A stretch of 20,471 bases of DNA from an uncultured Brevundimonas sp. (GTDB lineage Bacteria; Pseudomonadota; Alphaproteobacteria; Caulobacterales; Caulobacteraceae). The DNA is taken from NCBI GenBank assembly GCA_946481425.1, contig CAMLNT010000018.1, positions 1-20,471 of the forward strand, in the 5' to 3' direction. The position numbers and the translations under genes are program-made. A model generated the notes under the pieces. That model saw only the letters and a list, made by a program, of their open reading frames with translations. It was not told the DNA's origin and searched no databases. Below are positions 7,353-15,521 of the stretch, piece after piece. Position 1 is the first letter of the stretch, and each line of letters opens with the position of its first letter.

Positions 7353-8204
7353 GTGACCGCGCCCAACGCCAAGATCGAGATCAAGACCGCCCGCCCGGTG
7401 ACCATCGGCGGCGGCGAAAAGCTGAGCTTCATCGCCGGCCCCTGCCAGATGGAGAGCCGCCAGCACGCGCTGGAAACGGCCGCGGCCCTGAAGGAGATCG
7501 CCGACCGACTGGGCGTCGGGATGATCTACAAGACCAGCTACGACAAGGCGAACCGGACCTCGGCCAACGCCCAGCGCGGCATCGGGTTGAAGGACAGCCT
7601 GCCGATCTTCGCCGAGATCCGCGAGACGACCGGCATGCCGACCCTGACGGACGTGCACGAGATCGACCACTGCGCGCCGGTCGGCGAGGCGGTGGACGTG
7701 ATCCAGATTCCGGCCTTCCTGTGTCGCCAGACGGACCTGCTGATCGCGGCGGCCAGGACCGGCCGGGCGATCAACATCAAGAAGGGCCAGTTCCTGGCCC
7801 CGTGGGACATGAAGAACGTGATCGCCAAGGTCACGGGCGCGGGCAATCCGAACGTCATGGCCTGCGAGCGGGGCGCCAGCTTCGGCTACAACACGCTGGT
7901 TTCCGACATGCGGTCGCTGCCGATCATGAAGGAGATCGGCTGCCCGATCGTCTATGACGCGACGCACAGCGTCCAGCAGCCGGGCGGGCAGGGCACCTCC
8001 TCGGGCGGCCAGCGCGAGTTCGTGCCGGTTCTGGCGCGGGCGGCGGTGGCGGTCGGCGTCGACTGCGTCTTCATGGAGACCCATCCGGACCCGGACCACG
8101 CGCCGTCGGACGGGCCCAACATGGTGCCGCTCAGCCAGTTCGAGGCCCTGTGCGCCGAACTGCTGGAATACGACGCCCTGTCCAAGCGACGTCAGGCGGC
8201 CTGA
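7353..8204 (+). CDS. kdsA: 3-deoxy-8-phosphooctulonate synthase (KDO-8-P synthase)
   Basis: KdsA condenses phosphoenolpyruvate with arabinose-5-phosphate to make KDO-8-phosphate, the precursor of the inner-core sugar of lipopolysaccharide. The 283-residue product has IAGPCQMES (27-35), [40 protein letters not shown] and [13 protein letters not shown]31, H205, E242 and D253 match the metal ligands of the Aquifex-type enzyme (Cys, His, Glu, Asp, the last two 11 apart). This marks the metal-dependent class; the E. coli enzyme has Asn in place of the Cys. The start is GTG at 7353 after AAGGA. It is the first gene of an apparent operon of envelope genes, with six bases to the next gene. Confidence 0.97.
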   Translation: MTAPNAKIEIKTARPVTIGGGEKLSFIAGPCQMESRQHALETAAALKEIADRLGVGMIYKTSYDKANRTSANAQRGIGLKDSLPIFAEIRETTGMPTLTDVHEIDHCAPVGEAVDVIQIPAFLCRQTDLLIAAARTGRAINIKKGQFLAPWDMKNVIAKVTGAGNPNVMACERGASFGYNTLVSDMRSLPIMKEIGCPIVYDATHSVQQPGGQGTSSGGQREFVPVLARAAVAVGVDCVFMETHPDPDHAPSDGPNMVPLSQFEALCAELLEYDALSKRRQAA

Positions 8205-8210
8205 TCGGCC

Positions 8211-8981
8211 GTGGCGCGCGTCAGGCTCAGCTGCTGCCTCATCGCGTTCAACGAGGCGGACCGGATCGCCCGCTGCATCGAGGCCGTGCGCGCGATCGCC
8301 GACGACATCGTGGTGGTGGACAGTGGGTCGACCGACCAGACGGTCGAGATAGCCCGGTCACTCGGCGCGCGGGTCTGGTTCCGGGCCTGGGACGGCTATG
8401 GGCCGCAGAAGCGGTTCGCCGAGGAGTGCGCGGCGTACGACTGGATCCTGAACCTGGACTGCGACGAGGTGGTCACCGAAGCGCTGGCGCATGAGATCGC
8501 GACCTTGCTGTCGGTCGGGCAGCCGCCCCTGCCGGCCTATCGTGTGAAGATGCCGACGGTGTTTCCGGGGGCGACCCGACCGCGTCTCTGGGCCGAGAGC
8601 CACAACTATGTGCGGCTGTATGACCGGCGAAAGGTGCGGTTCAGGGACAGCCTGGTCCACGACACGGTGGACACGATGCACCACCCGATCGGCCAGCTCG
8701 AGCACATCGCGCTGCACTATTCGAACAGGTCGATCGAGCACGTGCGCCAGAAGCTGGACCGGTACACCCAGCTGCAGGCCAAGGAGCTGAGGAAGTCGCC
8801 GCTGGCGGTGATGCTGAGGCTTCCGTTCGAATATCCGCTGGTCTTCTTCCGCTATTACATCCTGCGCCGGAACTTCACCGGTGGATCGTTCGGCTTCCAG
8901 TCCAGCCACATCGCCGCCGAGATGCGGGTGAAGCGGCTGCTGCGAATCCTGAAAGCCCAGCGCGAGGGGCAGGCGGCATGA
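8211..8981 (+). CDS. Family 2 glycosyltransferase, WaaE/LgtF-like (LPS core)
   Basis: A GT-A fold glycosyltransferase of 256 residues. The N-terminal SCCLIAFNEADRIARCIEAV and DIVVVDSGSTDQT (about 32-44) are the nucleotide-sugar binding blocks, WDGYGPQKRFA and ILNLDCDEVV carry the acidic metal-binding motif. This set is typical of the WaaE/LgtF group, which adds glucose or a similar sugar to inner-core heptose or KDO. The C-terminal third has a hydrophobic-basic stretch (VMLRLPFEYPLVFFRYYILR) likely to bind the inner membrane. GTG start at 8211. Position directly after kdsA supports a role in lipopolysaccharide core assembly; donor and acceptor are not shown. It overlaps the next gene by ATGA. 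Confidence 0.88.
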   Translation: MARVRLSCCLIAFNEADRIARCIEAVRAIADDIVVVDSGSTDQTVEIARSLGARVWFRAWDGYGPQKRFAEECAAYDWILNLDCDEVVTEALAHEIATLLSVGQPPLPAYRVKMPTVFPGATRPRLWAESHNYVRLYDRRKVRFRDSLVHDTVDTMHHPIGQLEHIALHYSNRSIEHVRQKLDRYTQLQAKELRKSPLAVMLRLPFEYPLVFFRYYILRRNFTGGSFGFQSSHIAAEMRVKRLLRILKAQREGQAA

Positions 8982-9709
8982 GCGACGTGACCCTGGTCCT
9001 GACCTCGTGTGGGCGCTTCGACCTGCTGGAAGAGACGCTGGCGAGCCTGGAGGCCGCCGAGCCGAACGGGTTTGCGCGCAAGATCATCATCGAGGATTCC
9101 GCCGACGAGGCGATGGCCGGCAAGATCCGGGCGCGGTTTCCGGACTACGAGCTGATCTTCAACCAACCCAACATCGGCCAGATGCGGGCGATCGACCGGG
9201 CCTATTCGGCGGTCGAGACGACCTATGTCTTCCACTGTGAGGACGACTGGAAGTTTCTGACCGGGCCGTTCCTGGGGACGTGCCGCGAGGTGCTGGAGAA
9301 GCATCCGGACATCGCCGTGGCCTGCGTGCGGCAGGTGGCCGAGTTGGCGCCGAAATACCGCGAGCGGCTGCAGCCGCTGGACGGTCGCGGCGATGTGCTG
9401 AGGATGCCGGCGGACGCCCATCCGGAGTGGTTCGGCTACAGCTTCAATCCGAGCCTGGTGCGGCTGGAAAGCTTCAGGCGGTACGGCCCGTATGCGGGGC
9501 ACGGGTCGGAGGAAATCCTGTCCTACCGGCTCAAGAAGGACGGCTTCACCATGGCCTTCCTGAACCCCGGATCGGCGGTCCACATCGGCGGCGAGGCGCA
9601 TGTGCTGGACCCCTTCCGGAAGGAACGCGCCAAGGGGTTCTGGCCCAAGCTGAAGCGATCGATCGACAAGCGGGTGACCCGCATCCGGCGGCGGATCGGG
9701 GGCGACTAG
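8978..9709 (+). CDS. Family 2 glycosyltransferase
   Basis: The 243-residue product begins VTLVLTSCGRFDLLEETLASL, followed by IIIEDSADE, NIGQMRAIDRAY and HCEDDWKF (about residues 87-94), the last holding the DxD-like metal site of GT-A enzymes. PSLVRLESFRRYGPY and SEEILSYRLKKDG follow the acceptor-side pattern of this group. The C-terminus is strongly basic (KLKRSIDKRVTRIRRRIGG), suggesting peripheral membrane binding. There is no transmembrane segment. It starts within the stop of the preceding glycosyltransferase and is one base from the acyltransferase gene, so it very likely adds a sugar to lipopolysaccharide core or a related glycolipid. Donor and acceptor are unknown. Confidence 0.85.
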   Translation: MSDVTLVLTSCGRFDLLEETLASLEAAEPNGFARKIIIEDSADEAMAGKIRARFPDYELIFNQPNIGQMRAIDRAYSAVETTYVFHCEDDWKFLTGPFLGTCREVLEKHPDIAVACVRQVAELAPKYRERLQPLDGRGDVLRMPADAHPEWFGYSFNPSLVRLESFRRYGPYAGHGSEEILSYRLKKDGFTMAFLNPGSAVHIGGEAHVLDPFRKERAKGFWPKLKRSIDKRVTRIRRRIGGD

Positions 9710-9710
9710 G

Positions 9711-11732
9711 GTGTCGCTGCAGAACCCGACCCTGTTGGAGAAGATCGGCTGGCGGATCGAGGCGGGCGCCTATGATCTGGTGGCCGGCTTCCTGCGGGCC
9801 CTGCCGGTCGACTGGGCCTCGGCGTTTGGCGGCTGGCTGTTCCGCACCGTTGGTCCGCTGACGTCAGCGCACCGGACGGCGTCGGACAACATCCGGCTGG
9901 CCTTCCCCAAGCTGAGCGACCGGGAGCACTACCGGTTGCTGAACGCCCAGTGGGACAATGTCGGACGGGCCTTCGCCGAGTTTCCGCTGATGGACCGCAT
10001 CCGGCCGGCGACTGGGCGGGTCGAGGTGGTCAACGCCGAGCGGCTGGCGGAAATCCGGGACACGGGTGAGCCGGTGGTCTTCATCTCGGGCCACTTCGCC
10101 AACTGGGAGGTGATGCCGGCGACGATCGTGGAGTCGGGCGTGACCTGCCTGATGACCTATCGGGCGATGAACAATCCGCTGATCGACAAGCGGGTCAAGG
10201 ACGGACGGGCGGCCTATGGGGTCCAGTTGTTCGCGCCCAAGGGCGAGGCGACGCGCGACCTGATGGCGGCGCTGTCCAGGGGCGAATCGGTCGCCCTGAT
10301 GAACGATCAGAAGTTCAACGCCGGGCTGGCCCTGCCCTTCTTCGGCCATCCGGCGCACACGGCGCCCGGCCCGAGCCGATTGGCGCTGAAATACGATGCG
10401 CCGCTGCAGACCATGTCGGTCCAGCGGACGAAGGGTGCGCGCTACCGGATCGTGGTCCACGAGCCGATCCACCTGGAGCAGACCGGCGACCGGGCCAGGG
10501 ACATCGAGACGGCCGTGCGGCGGGTCAACGCCTGGGTCGAGGACCGTGTGCGTGAGCGGCCCGAGGAATGGTTCTGGGTCCACAAGCGCTGGCCCAAGGA
10601 GACCTATCAGGCCCTTCGCGCGGCGGACAAGGAACGCTCCAAGCGCTTCGCGTTCAGCCGGGGCCTGGCCTGGGCGCTGACGGGGCTGGTGGTGTTCGTC
10701 GTGGCGGCGGCCTTTGTCTGGCGCGAGGACATCCTGCGCACGGGGCTCGATCCCAAGGTGCCGTTCCAGACCTATGATCCGCCGGCGGCGCCCAACTATG
10801 ACGACTCTTCGGCCTGGGCGCTGCAGGGCGTGGAGACCGATCCGGCGGGACCGGCCGACATCTTCTTCGTCCATCCGACGACCTATGACGGCGGCTCGCA
10901 TTGGTTGGGGCCGATCGACGAGCCGCGCTCGGCGGACCTGCTGGCGCGGGTCATGTTGCCGAACTACGCCGGGCCTTTCGCCCGGGTCGGGCGGATCTAC
11001 GCGCCGCGCTACCGCCAATCGAGCCTCTATACCCAGCTGACCCTGAGGGACGACGCGCGCGACGCGCGGGCCTTCGCCTATCGCGACGTGCGGGCCGCTT
11101 TCGATCACTACAGGGCGACCTGGGATCGGGACCGACCGCTGATCCTGGCGGGAGTCGGGCAGGGGGCCGAACTCGTCGCCAGACTGGCGGAAGAGCTGAT
11201 CGAGGAAGATCCCGCGTTCCGCGACCGGCTGGCCGCCGTCTATGTGATGGACGCGGTGGTTCCGGCGGAATCGCACGGGCCGACGAGTGACCTGCCGGCC
11301 TGTCTGTCGCGTGAGCAGACCGGATGTCTTGTGGCCTGGGCGCAGGTGCGCGCGGACGCCGACGAGGTCGCCCGCCGCCGGGTCGAGCGGGCGCAGGTCT
11401 GGAACGAGCGGGGGGCGCTGACCGGCCTGGAAGGCCGCCATCCGCTGTGCGTGAACCCGGTGCTGGGGGCGGCCACGACGGCCGTGGCGCCGGCGAGGCT
11501 GAGCCTGGGGGCCGCCAATGCGTCGGGTCTGGAATGGGGCGCGCGGCCGCCGCTGATCTCGCGTCAGGTCGAGACCCAGTGCGTGGACGGGATCCTGAGG
11601 CACTCGCTGCCGCGCTCGGAGTCGCTCAGGCCCTCAGGCTCCTGGGCCGACCGCCGGAAGTCGCCGCCCTACAACCTGTTCTACGCCGACATCGAGGCGG
11701 ACGCTCTGGCCCGGGTCGAGGCCCGGCGCTAG
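9711..11732 (+). CDS. LpxL-type lipid A acyltransferase fused to a DUF3089 hydrolase-fold domain
   Basis: One 673-residue frame carries two domains. Residues about 1-305 are a late lipid A acyltransferase (LpxL/HtrB family), which moves an acyl chain onto lipid A precursors on the inner face of the membrane; the catalytic HX4E motif is GHFANWE (H128, E133), and EEWFWVHKRWP closes the domain. A membrane segment at about 317-337 follows. The rest is DUF3089 (alpha/beta-hydrolase fold): IFFVHPTTYDGGSHW, IYAPRYRQSSLY, PLILAGVGQGAEL. The usual GHSQG nucleophile elbow reads GVGQG (481-485), with Gly483 replacing the serine. The C-terminus keeps YNLFY but seems to lack the usual preceding His. No good start lies between the domains. 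Start GTG, one base after the glycosyltransferase gene. Topology puts the second domain in the periplasm. Confidence 0.87.
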   Translation: MSLQNPTLLEKIGWRIEAGAYDLVAGFLRALPVDWASAFGGWLFRTVGPLTSAHRTASDNIRLAFPKLSDREHYRLLNAQWDNVGRAFAEFPLMDRIRPATGRVEVVNAERLAEIRDTGEPVVFISGHFANWEVMPATIVESGVTCLMTYRAMNNPLIDKRVKDGRAAYGVQLFAPKGEATRDLMAALSRGESVALMNDQKFNAGLALPFFGHPAHTAPGPSRLALKYDAPLQTMSVQRTKGARYRIVVHEPIHLEQTGDRARDIETAVRRVNAWVEDRVRERPEEWFWVHKRWPKETYQALRAADKERSKRFAFSRGLAWALTGLVVFVVAAAFVWREDILRTGLDPKVPFQTYDPPAAPNYDDSSAWALQGVETDPAGPADIFFVHPTTYDGGSHWLGPIDEPRSADLLARVMLPNYAGPFARVGRIYAPRYRQSSLYTQLTLRDDARDARAFAYRDVRAAFDHYRATWDRDRPLILAGVGQGAELVARLAEELIEEDPAFRDRLAAVYVMDAVVPAESHGPTSDLPACLSREQTGCLVAWAQVRADADEVARRRVERAQVWNERGALTGLEGRHPLCVNPVLGAATTAVAPARLSLGAANASGLEWGARPPLISRQVETQCVDGILRHSLPRSESLRPSGSWADRRKSPPYNLFYADIEADALARVEARR

Positions 11733-12145
11733 CCCGCGATGCCTGGAGCCGTCAGGCGCCGTTCGACGAGGGCGGAGTCCATGTATTCGGTCAGGCGGAC
11801 GATCCGCCCCTCGGCCATCGTGAGGACGAAGCAGTAGCGGTTGTCGTAGGGCTCACCCCGGACCGTGGTCGAGCGGCCCTGGCCCTCGACGATCACGCGG
11901 TCCGCGTCGCCCAAAATCGAGGTCGCTGTGATGGCGACCGAGCCGCCCTCGATCTGGGACGCCAACGGGGCAAGCAACTGCTCGATCACCGCCCTCTTGC
12001 CGCGGTAGACCCGGCCCCAGTCAGCCGAGCCCACGACCTCCCATTCGACCTCGGCGGTCATCAGACGCAGGAAGGGCCGGGCGTCGCCCTGGGCGAAGGC
12101 CTCGAAGGCCGTGGCCACGACGGCCTTGTTGTCAGCGGTGCTCAT
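11729..12145 (-). CDS. SnoaL/NTF2-like protein
   Basis: A 138-residue single-domain protein of the NTF2/SnoaL fold, an alpha-beta barrel used by ketosteroid isomerases, polyketide cyclases and many binding proteins. Typical features are the N-terminal helix AFEAFAQGDARPFLRLMTAEVEW (about 14-36), WGRVYRGKRAVIEQLLAPL, and the C-terminal strand pattern NRYCFVLTMAEGRIVRLTEYMDSALV. Substrate and reaction cannot be inferred. No signal peptide. Its stop and that of the convergent acyltransferase gene share the palindrome CTAG (11729-11732). It is divergent from the nucleoside hydrolase gene across 80 bases. Confidence 0.85.
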   Translation of the reverse strand: MSTADNKAVVATAFEAFAQGDARPFLRLMTAEVEWEVVGSADWGRVYRGKRAVIEQLLAPLASQIEGGSVAITATSILGDADRVIVEGQGRSTTVRGEPYDNRYCFVLTMAEGRIVRLTEYMDSALVERRLTAPGIAG

Positions 12146-12192
12146 TGCGGCACGCTAGCGGTCCGGCCCCGGCCTCGCCAAGTCCGGCGCTT

Positions 12193-12208
12193 GCCGCGGC
12201 GCCGCGGC
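12193..12208. promoter_or_regulatory. 16-bp perfect palindrome in divergent promoter region
   Basis: GCCGCGGCGCCGCGGC equals its own reverse complement and lies 18 bases before the nucleoside hydrolase ATG, between two divergent genes. The position would suit an operator for a dimeric repressor. High-GC DNA makes such palindromes by chance fairly easily, and it could also hinder translation start as a hairpin. Confidence 0.3.
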
Positions 12209-12225
12209 GGTCCGATAACCGCCGC

Positions 12226-13170
12226 ATGAAATCCATCCCCGTCATCATCGACTGCGATCCCGGCGTGGACGACGCCGTGGCCCTGTTCCTCGCCTTCGCC
12301 TCGCCCGAACTCGACATCCGCGCCGTCACGACCGTCGGCGGCAATGTTCCCGCAGACCGGACCGCCCGCAATGCGCGCCAGCTGCGCCAGATCGCCGGCC
12401 TGGGCGACCAGCCGCCGGTCCATGCCGGCGCAAGCCAGCCGCTGGTCCGCACGCTCGACATCGCCGATCATTTCCACGGCCCCGAGGGACTGGGCACGCT
12501 TGCCCCGATCCAGCCGCGCGAGCCGCTGGATCCTCTGTCTTCGGCCGACGCCATCGTGCGGCAGGTGATGGCGGCCGAGGCGGGATCGCTGACCCTGGCG
12601 GTGACGGGGCCGATGACCAACGTGGCCCTGGCCTTCCAGCGTGAGCCGTCGCTGGCCGGACGGCTAAAGCGCATCGTCGCCATGGGCGGATCGCGCTCGG
12701 AGGGCGGCAACATCACCGCCAGCGCCGAGTACAACGTCTGGGCCGACCCTGAGGCCGCCGCCGCCGTGCTGGCCGCCGAGGTCGAGGTGGTGCTGCTGGG
12801 GCTGGACGTGACCCATCAGGTGCGCACGCCCGACGCCGTCATTGAGACGATCCGCGCCATCGGCACGCCGGCGGCGGAGGCGACGGCCGCCATGCTGGAC
12901 TATGGGCAGTATACCGCCCGCAAGTGGCGCGAAGGGCAGGAGGGACCGATGCACGACCCGTGCGTGATCGCGTACATCCTGAAGCCCGAGCTGTTCGAAA
13001 CCCGGCCATGCACCATCCAGGTCGAGACCCTGTCCGACCTGACGCGGGGGCACACCCAGGTCGAGTTTCGCCTGCCGGACGGCGCGACGCCGCGTCACTT
13101 CTGGGGCGTGAAGGCCGACCGCGACGGGGTCTTCGCCCTGATTGTCGATGCGTTGAGGAGCCAGGCATGA
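12226..13170 (+). CDS. Nucleoside hydrolase (IU-NH family)
   Basis: Nucleoside hydrolases split ribonucleosides into a free base and ribose. The 314-residue product has the calcium-binding signature IIDCDPGVDDAVA (D9, D11, D15, D16), TVGGNVPADRT, VTGPMTNVA (about 125-133), AMGGSRSEGGNITASAEYN and MHDP (H243, D244), all expected active-site blocks. The start is the ATG at 12226; the frame is open 27 codons further upstream, but that part has no family similarity. No signal peptide, so cytoplasmic. It overlaps ribokinase by ATGA, making a nucleoside-to-ribose-5-phosphate salvage route. Base preference (purine, pyrimidine or mixed) is not decided by the sequence. Confidence 0.95.
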   Translation: MKSIPVIIDCDPGVDDAVALFLAFASPELDIRAVTTVGGNVPADRTARNARQLRQIAGLGDQPPVHAGASQPLVRTLDIADHFHGPEGLGTLAPIQPREPLDPLSSADAIVRQVMAAEAGSLTLAVTGPMTNVALAFQREPSLAGRLKRIVAMGGSRSEGGNITASAEYNVWADPEAAAAVLAAEVEVVLLGLDVTHQVRTPDAVIETIRAIGTPAAEATAAMLDYGQYTARKWREGQEGPMHDPCVIAYILKPELFETRPCTIQVETLSDLTRGHTQVEFRLPDGATPRHFWGVKADRDGVFALIVDALRSQA

Positions 13171-14012
13171 AGATCGCGGTCCTGGGGTCTATCAATCTGG
13201 ATATCGTGGCGTCGGGCGCGCCTCTGCCGCGGGCAGGCGAGACCGTGTCGGGCGCGGTGTTGAGCCGTCACCCGGGCGGCAAGGGCGCCAATCAGGCCTA
13301 TGCCGCCCTGCGGCTGGGCGCCGAAGTAGCCCTGCACGGCAAGGTCGGCCGCGACGCCTTCGCCGACGAGGCGCTTGAGCGGCTGGTCGAGGACGGGGCG
13401 GACCTGGACGGCGTGCTCGTGGACGAGGCGGCGCCGACCGGGGTGGCGCTGATCGCCGTGTCGCCGGAAGGCGAGAACCAGATCAGCGTCTGTTCCGGGG
13501 CCAATGCCGGCGTCGCCGCGCCCGGCACGATCGAGGCCGACGCCCTGATCCTGCAGCTTGAAGTTCCGGTGGAGGCGGTGACGCGGGCGGCCTGCGATTT
13601 CCGGAGCTTCGTCGCGGTCAATCTGGCGCCGGCCATGTCTGTGCCGGACGCCCTGCTGGGCCGGGCCAATCTGGTGATCGTCAACGAGGCCGAGGCGGCC
13701 TTCTATGGCGACAGTTTGCACCGAAAGGCGGGCTATGTGGCCCTGACGCTCGGCGCGCGCGGCGCCGAGCTCTGGCGTGGCGGCCAACGGGTCGCGGCGG
13801 CCACGCCCCCGAAGGTCGCGGTGGTGGATACGACGGGCGCCGGCGACGTCTTCGTGGCCGCCCTCACCGTCGCGCTGATCGAGGGACAGACGCCGCATGA
13901 GGCGTTGCGTTTCGCCTGTGCCGCGGGGGCCTTGGCTACGACCCGGCCGGGGGCCCAGCCTTCCGCGCCCACGCGCGCCGAGGTCGAGGCCGTGCTAGGA
14001 GCCATGGCATGA
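13167..14012 (+). CDS. rbsK: Ribokinase (PfkB family)
   Basis: Ribokinase phosphorylates ribose to ribose-5-phosphate with ATP. The 281-residue product shows the PfkB pattern: VLGSINLDIVA (5-15), the substrate-binding HPGGKGANQA (about 35-44), VNEAEAAFYG (about 172-181), TLGARGAELW and DTTGAGDVFVAAL (221-233) with catalytic base D227. The ATG at 13167 overlaps the nucleoside hydrolase stop (ATGA), and its own stop overlaps the oxygenase start in the same way. The coupling strongly implies that the ribose comes from nucleosides. A related sugar or nucleoside kinase role cannot be fully excluded, since PfkB members are alike. Confidence 0.92.
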   Translation: MKIAVLGSINLDIVASGAPLPRAGETVSGAVLSRHPGGKGANQAYAALRLGAEVALHGKVGRDAFADEALERLVEDGADLDGVLVDEAAPTGVALIAVSPEGENQISVCSGANAGVAAPGTIEADALILQLEVPVEAVTRAACDFRSFVAVNLAPAMSVPDALLGRANLVIVNEAEAAFYGDSLHRKAGYVALTLGARGAELWRGGQRVAAATPPKVAVVDTTGAGDVFVAALTVALIEGQTPHEALRFACAAGALATTRPGAQPSAPTRAEVEAVLGAMA

Positions 14013-14938
14013 CACGCGCCGTTCCCGAACTCAGCCTTCGCGATTTCACCGAAGGCTCCGCCGCCGCCCGCGCCGCCTTCTCCGCCGAACTGATGCGCGG
14101 CCTGCAGGACTATGGTTTCGTGGTCCTGCGCGATCACGGAGTGCCGGAGAGCCTGCTGGACGCCGCCTATGCCGCGACCGAGGAGCTGTTCGCCCTGCCG
14201 GAGGAGGCCAAGCGTCGCTACGCGGCGGGCATGCGAGGCTACACCCCGTTCGGTGTCGAGCATGCGAAGGATTCCGGCAAGCCGGACCTCAAGGAATTCT
14301 GGCAGGTCGGCCATGCGCCGCCGCCCGGCGAGGTGATCGACGAACCGTTCGATCCGAACGTGTGGCCCGAGGAGGTCCCGGCGTTCAAGCAGACCATCAG
14401 CGAGCTGTTCGACCAGCTGAACGACACGGGGATGGTCGTGCTCCAGGCGCTGGCGCCGGAACTCGGCCTGACGACCCACTGGTTCGACGATAAGGTTCGC
14501 TGGGGCACGTCGCTGCTGCGGATCCTCCACTATCCGCCGGTCTCGGCCGATACGCCCGACGGCGCGGTGCGCTCGGCGGCGCACGAGGACATCAACTTCC
14601 TCACCCTGATGCCGGCGGCGAAGGGCGCGGGCCTTCAGCTGCTGGACCGTGACGGGACCTGGCTGCCGATCAAGGCCGATCCGTCGACCCTGATCGTCGA
14701 TTCCGGCGACATGCTGGCCCGGCTGACCAATGGCGTGATCCCGGCGACTACCCACCGGGTGGTGAATCCGGAAGGTCCGAACGTCAGCCGCTATTCAATG
14801 CCCTTCTTCATGCACCCGACGCTGGGGACCTCGCTGGACGTCCTGCCGTCCTGCCGCAGCCACGCGCCGGTTCCGCCCGCGATCACGGCCGGGGAACTTC
14901 TGGATGAACGGCTGAGGGCTATCGGCCTGAAAAAATAG
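14009..14938 (+). CDS. Isopenicillin-N-synthase-like Fe(II)/2-oxoglutarate oxygenase
   Basis: A 309-residue non-heme iron oxygenase of the IPNS/DIOX family. The N-terminal half has the DIOX-N pattern (ELMRGLQDYGFVVLRDHGVP, about 28-47). The iron ligands are H192 and D194 (HED) and H249 (THRVVNP), and R261-Y-S263 is the RxS motif that holds the 2-oxoglutarate carboxylate. Enzymes of this group hydroxylate, desaturate or cyclise small molecules; thymine 7-hydroxylase is a member that acts on a nucleobase. It overlaps ribokinase by ATGA, so it is probably co-translated with nucleoside salvage genes. A nucleobase or nucleoside substrate is therefore an attractive inference, but no sequence feature fixes it. 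Confidence 0.92.
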   Translation: MTRAVPELSLRDFTEGSAAARAAFSAELMRGLQDYGFVVLRDHGVPESLLDAAYAATEELFALPEEAKRRYAAGMRGYTPFGVEHAKDSGKPDLKEFWQVGHAPPPGEVIDEPFDPNVWPEEVPAFKQTISELFDQLNDTGMVVLQALAPELGLTTHWFDDKVRWGTSLLRILHYPPVSADTPDGAVRSAAHEDINFLTLMPAAKGAGLQLLDRDGTWLPIKADPSTLIVDSGDMLARLTNGVIPATTHRVVNPEGPNVSRYSMPFFMHPTLGTSLDVLPSCRSHAPVPPAITAGELLDERLRAIGLKK

Positions 14939-15023
14939 CCGGACCGTTGTCGGGACCGTCGGCGGGGCTGCGTCGTTCCCTCATCAGCGGGCGCGGCCCG
15001 CGCCTGACCAAGGGAGAAGTCCG

Positions 15024-15464
15024 ATGCGCGTGATGGTGATCATGAAGGCCTCCGAGGCGTCCGAGCAGGGGATCATGCCCTCGCAGAAGGCGCTCGAGGA
15101 GATGATGGCCTACAACGAGGAGCTGGTGAACGCGGGCGTCATGCTGGCGGGCGAGGGGCTGGCGGCCTCGTCGCAGGGCGCCCGGGTCGTGTTCGACGGG
15201 AACAAGGCGCCTGTGGTGGTCGACGGCCCGTTCGCGGAGACCAAGGAGCTGATCGCCGGCTTCTGGATCTGGCAGGTGAAGAGCCTGCAGGAGGCCATCG
15301 ACTGGGCCCGGCAGATTCCGAACACCGACGGAGAGCACCATGCGGTGGAGATCCGCCGCATCTTCTCTCCGGAGGATTTCGGCGAGGCCCTGACGCCGGA
15401 CATCGCCGACAAGGTCGAGGAACTGAGCGCCCGGGGCGGCCACTACGCGGCCGAAAAGGCCTGA
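15024..15464 (+). CDS. YciI-like (YCII-related / DGPF) protein
   Basis: A 146-residue YCII-family protein (PF03795), a dimeric ferredoxin-like fold often linked with extracytoplasmic-function sigma factors. The family blocks VMVIMKASEASEQG (3-16), MMAYNEELVNAGVMLAGEGL (27-46), VVVDGPFAETKELIAGFWI (about 64-82) and HHAVEIRRIF are present; the DGPF motif is complete. AGGGAGAAG precedes the ATG. Reaction unknown; homologues are proposed to bind or act on small molecules. The 85-base gap upstream holds a short GC-rich palindrome (around 14989-15003) but no obvious promoter. No sigma factor gene follows here, unlike many homologues. Confidence 0.9.
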   Translation: MRVMVIMKASEASEQGIMPSQKALEEMMAYNEELVNAGVMLAGEGLAASSQGARVVFDGNKAPVVVDGPFAETKELIAGFWIWQVKSLQEAIDWARQIPNTDGEHHAVEIRRIFSPEDFGEALTPDIADKVEELSARGGHYAAEKA

Positions 15465-15521
15465 CGACTGGCGTCGGCGGTTCGCCGTGCTAAGGCTCGG
15501 ACCCTAGCCGGGAGCCGCCGC

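Noticed and set aside
7266..8099. Upstream extension of the photolyase frame by 278 codons
   Set aside because: The extension is antisense to kdsA and has no motifs; the photolyase fold starts at the ATG at 7265.
9864..11603. Long minus-strand open frame (579 codons) opposite the LpxL-DUF3089 gene
   Set aside because: Composition is dominated by Arg, Pro, His and Gly with no family motifs, and the opposite strand carries clear domains; this is a high-GC antisense shadow.
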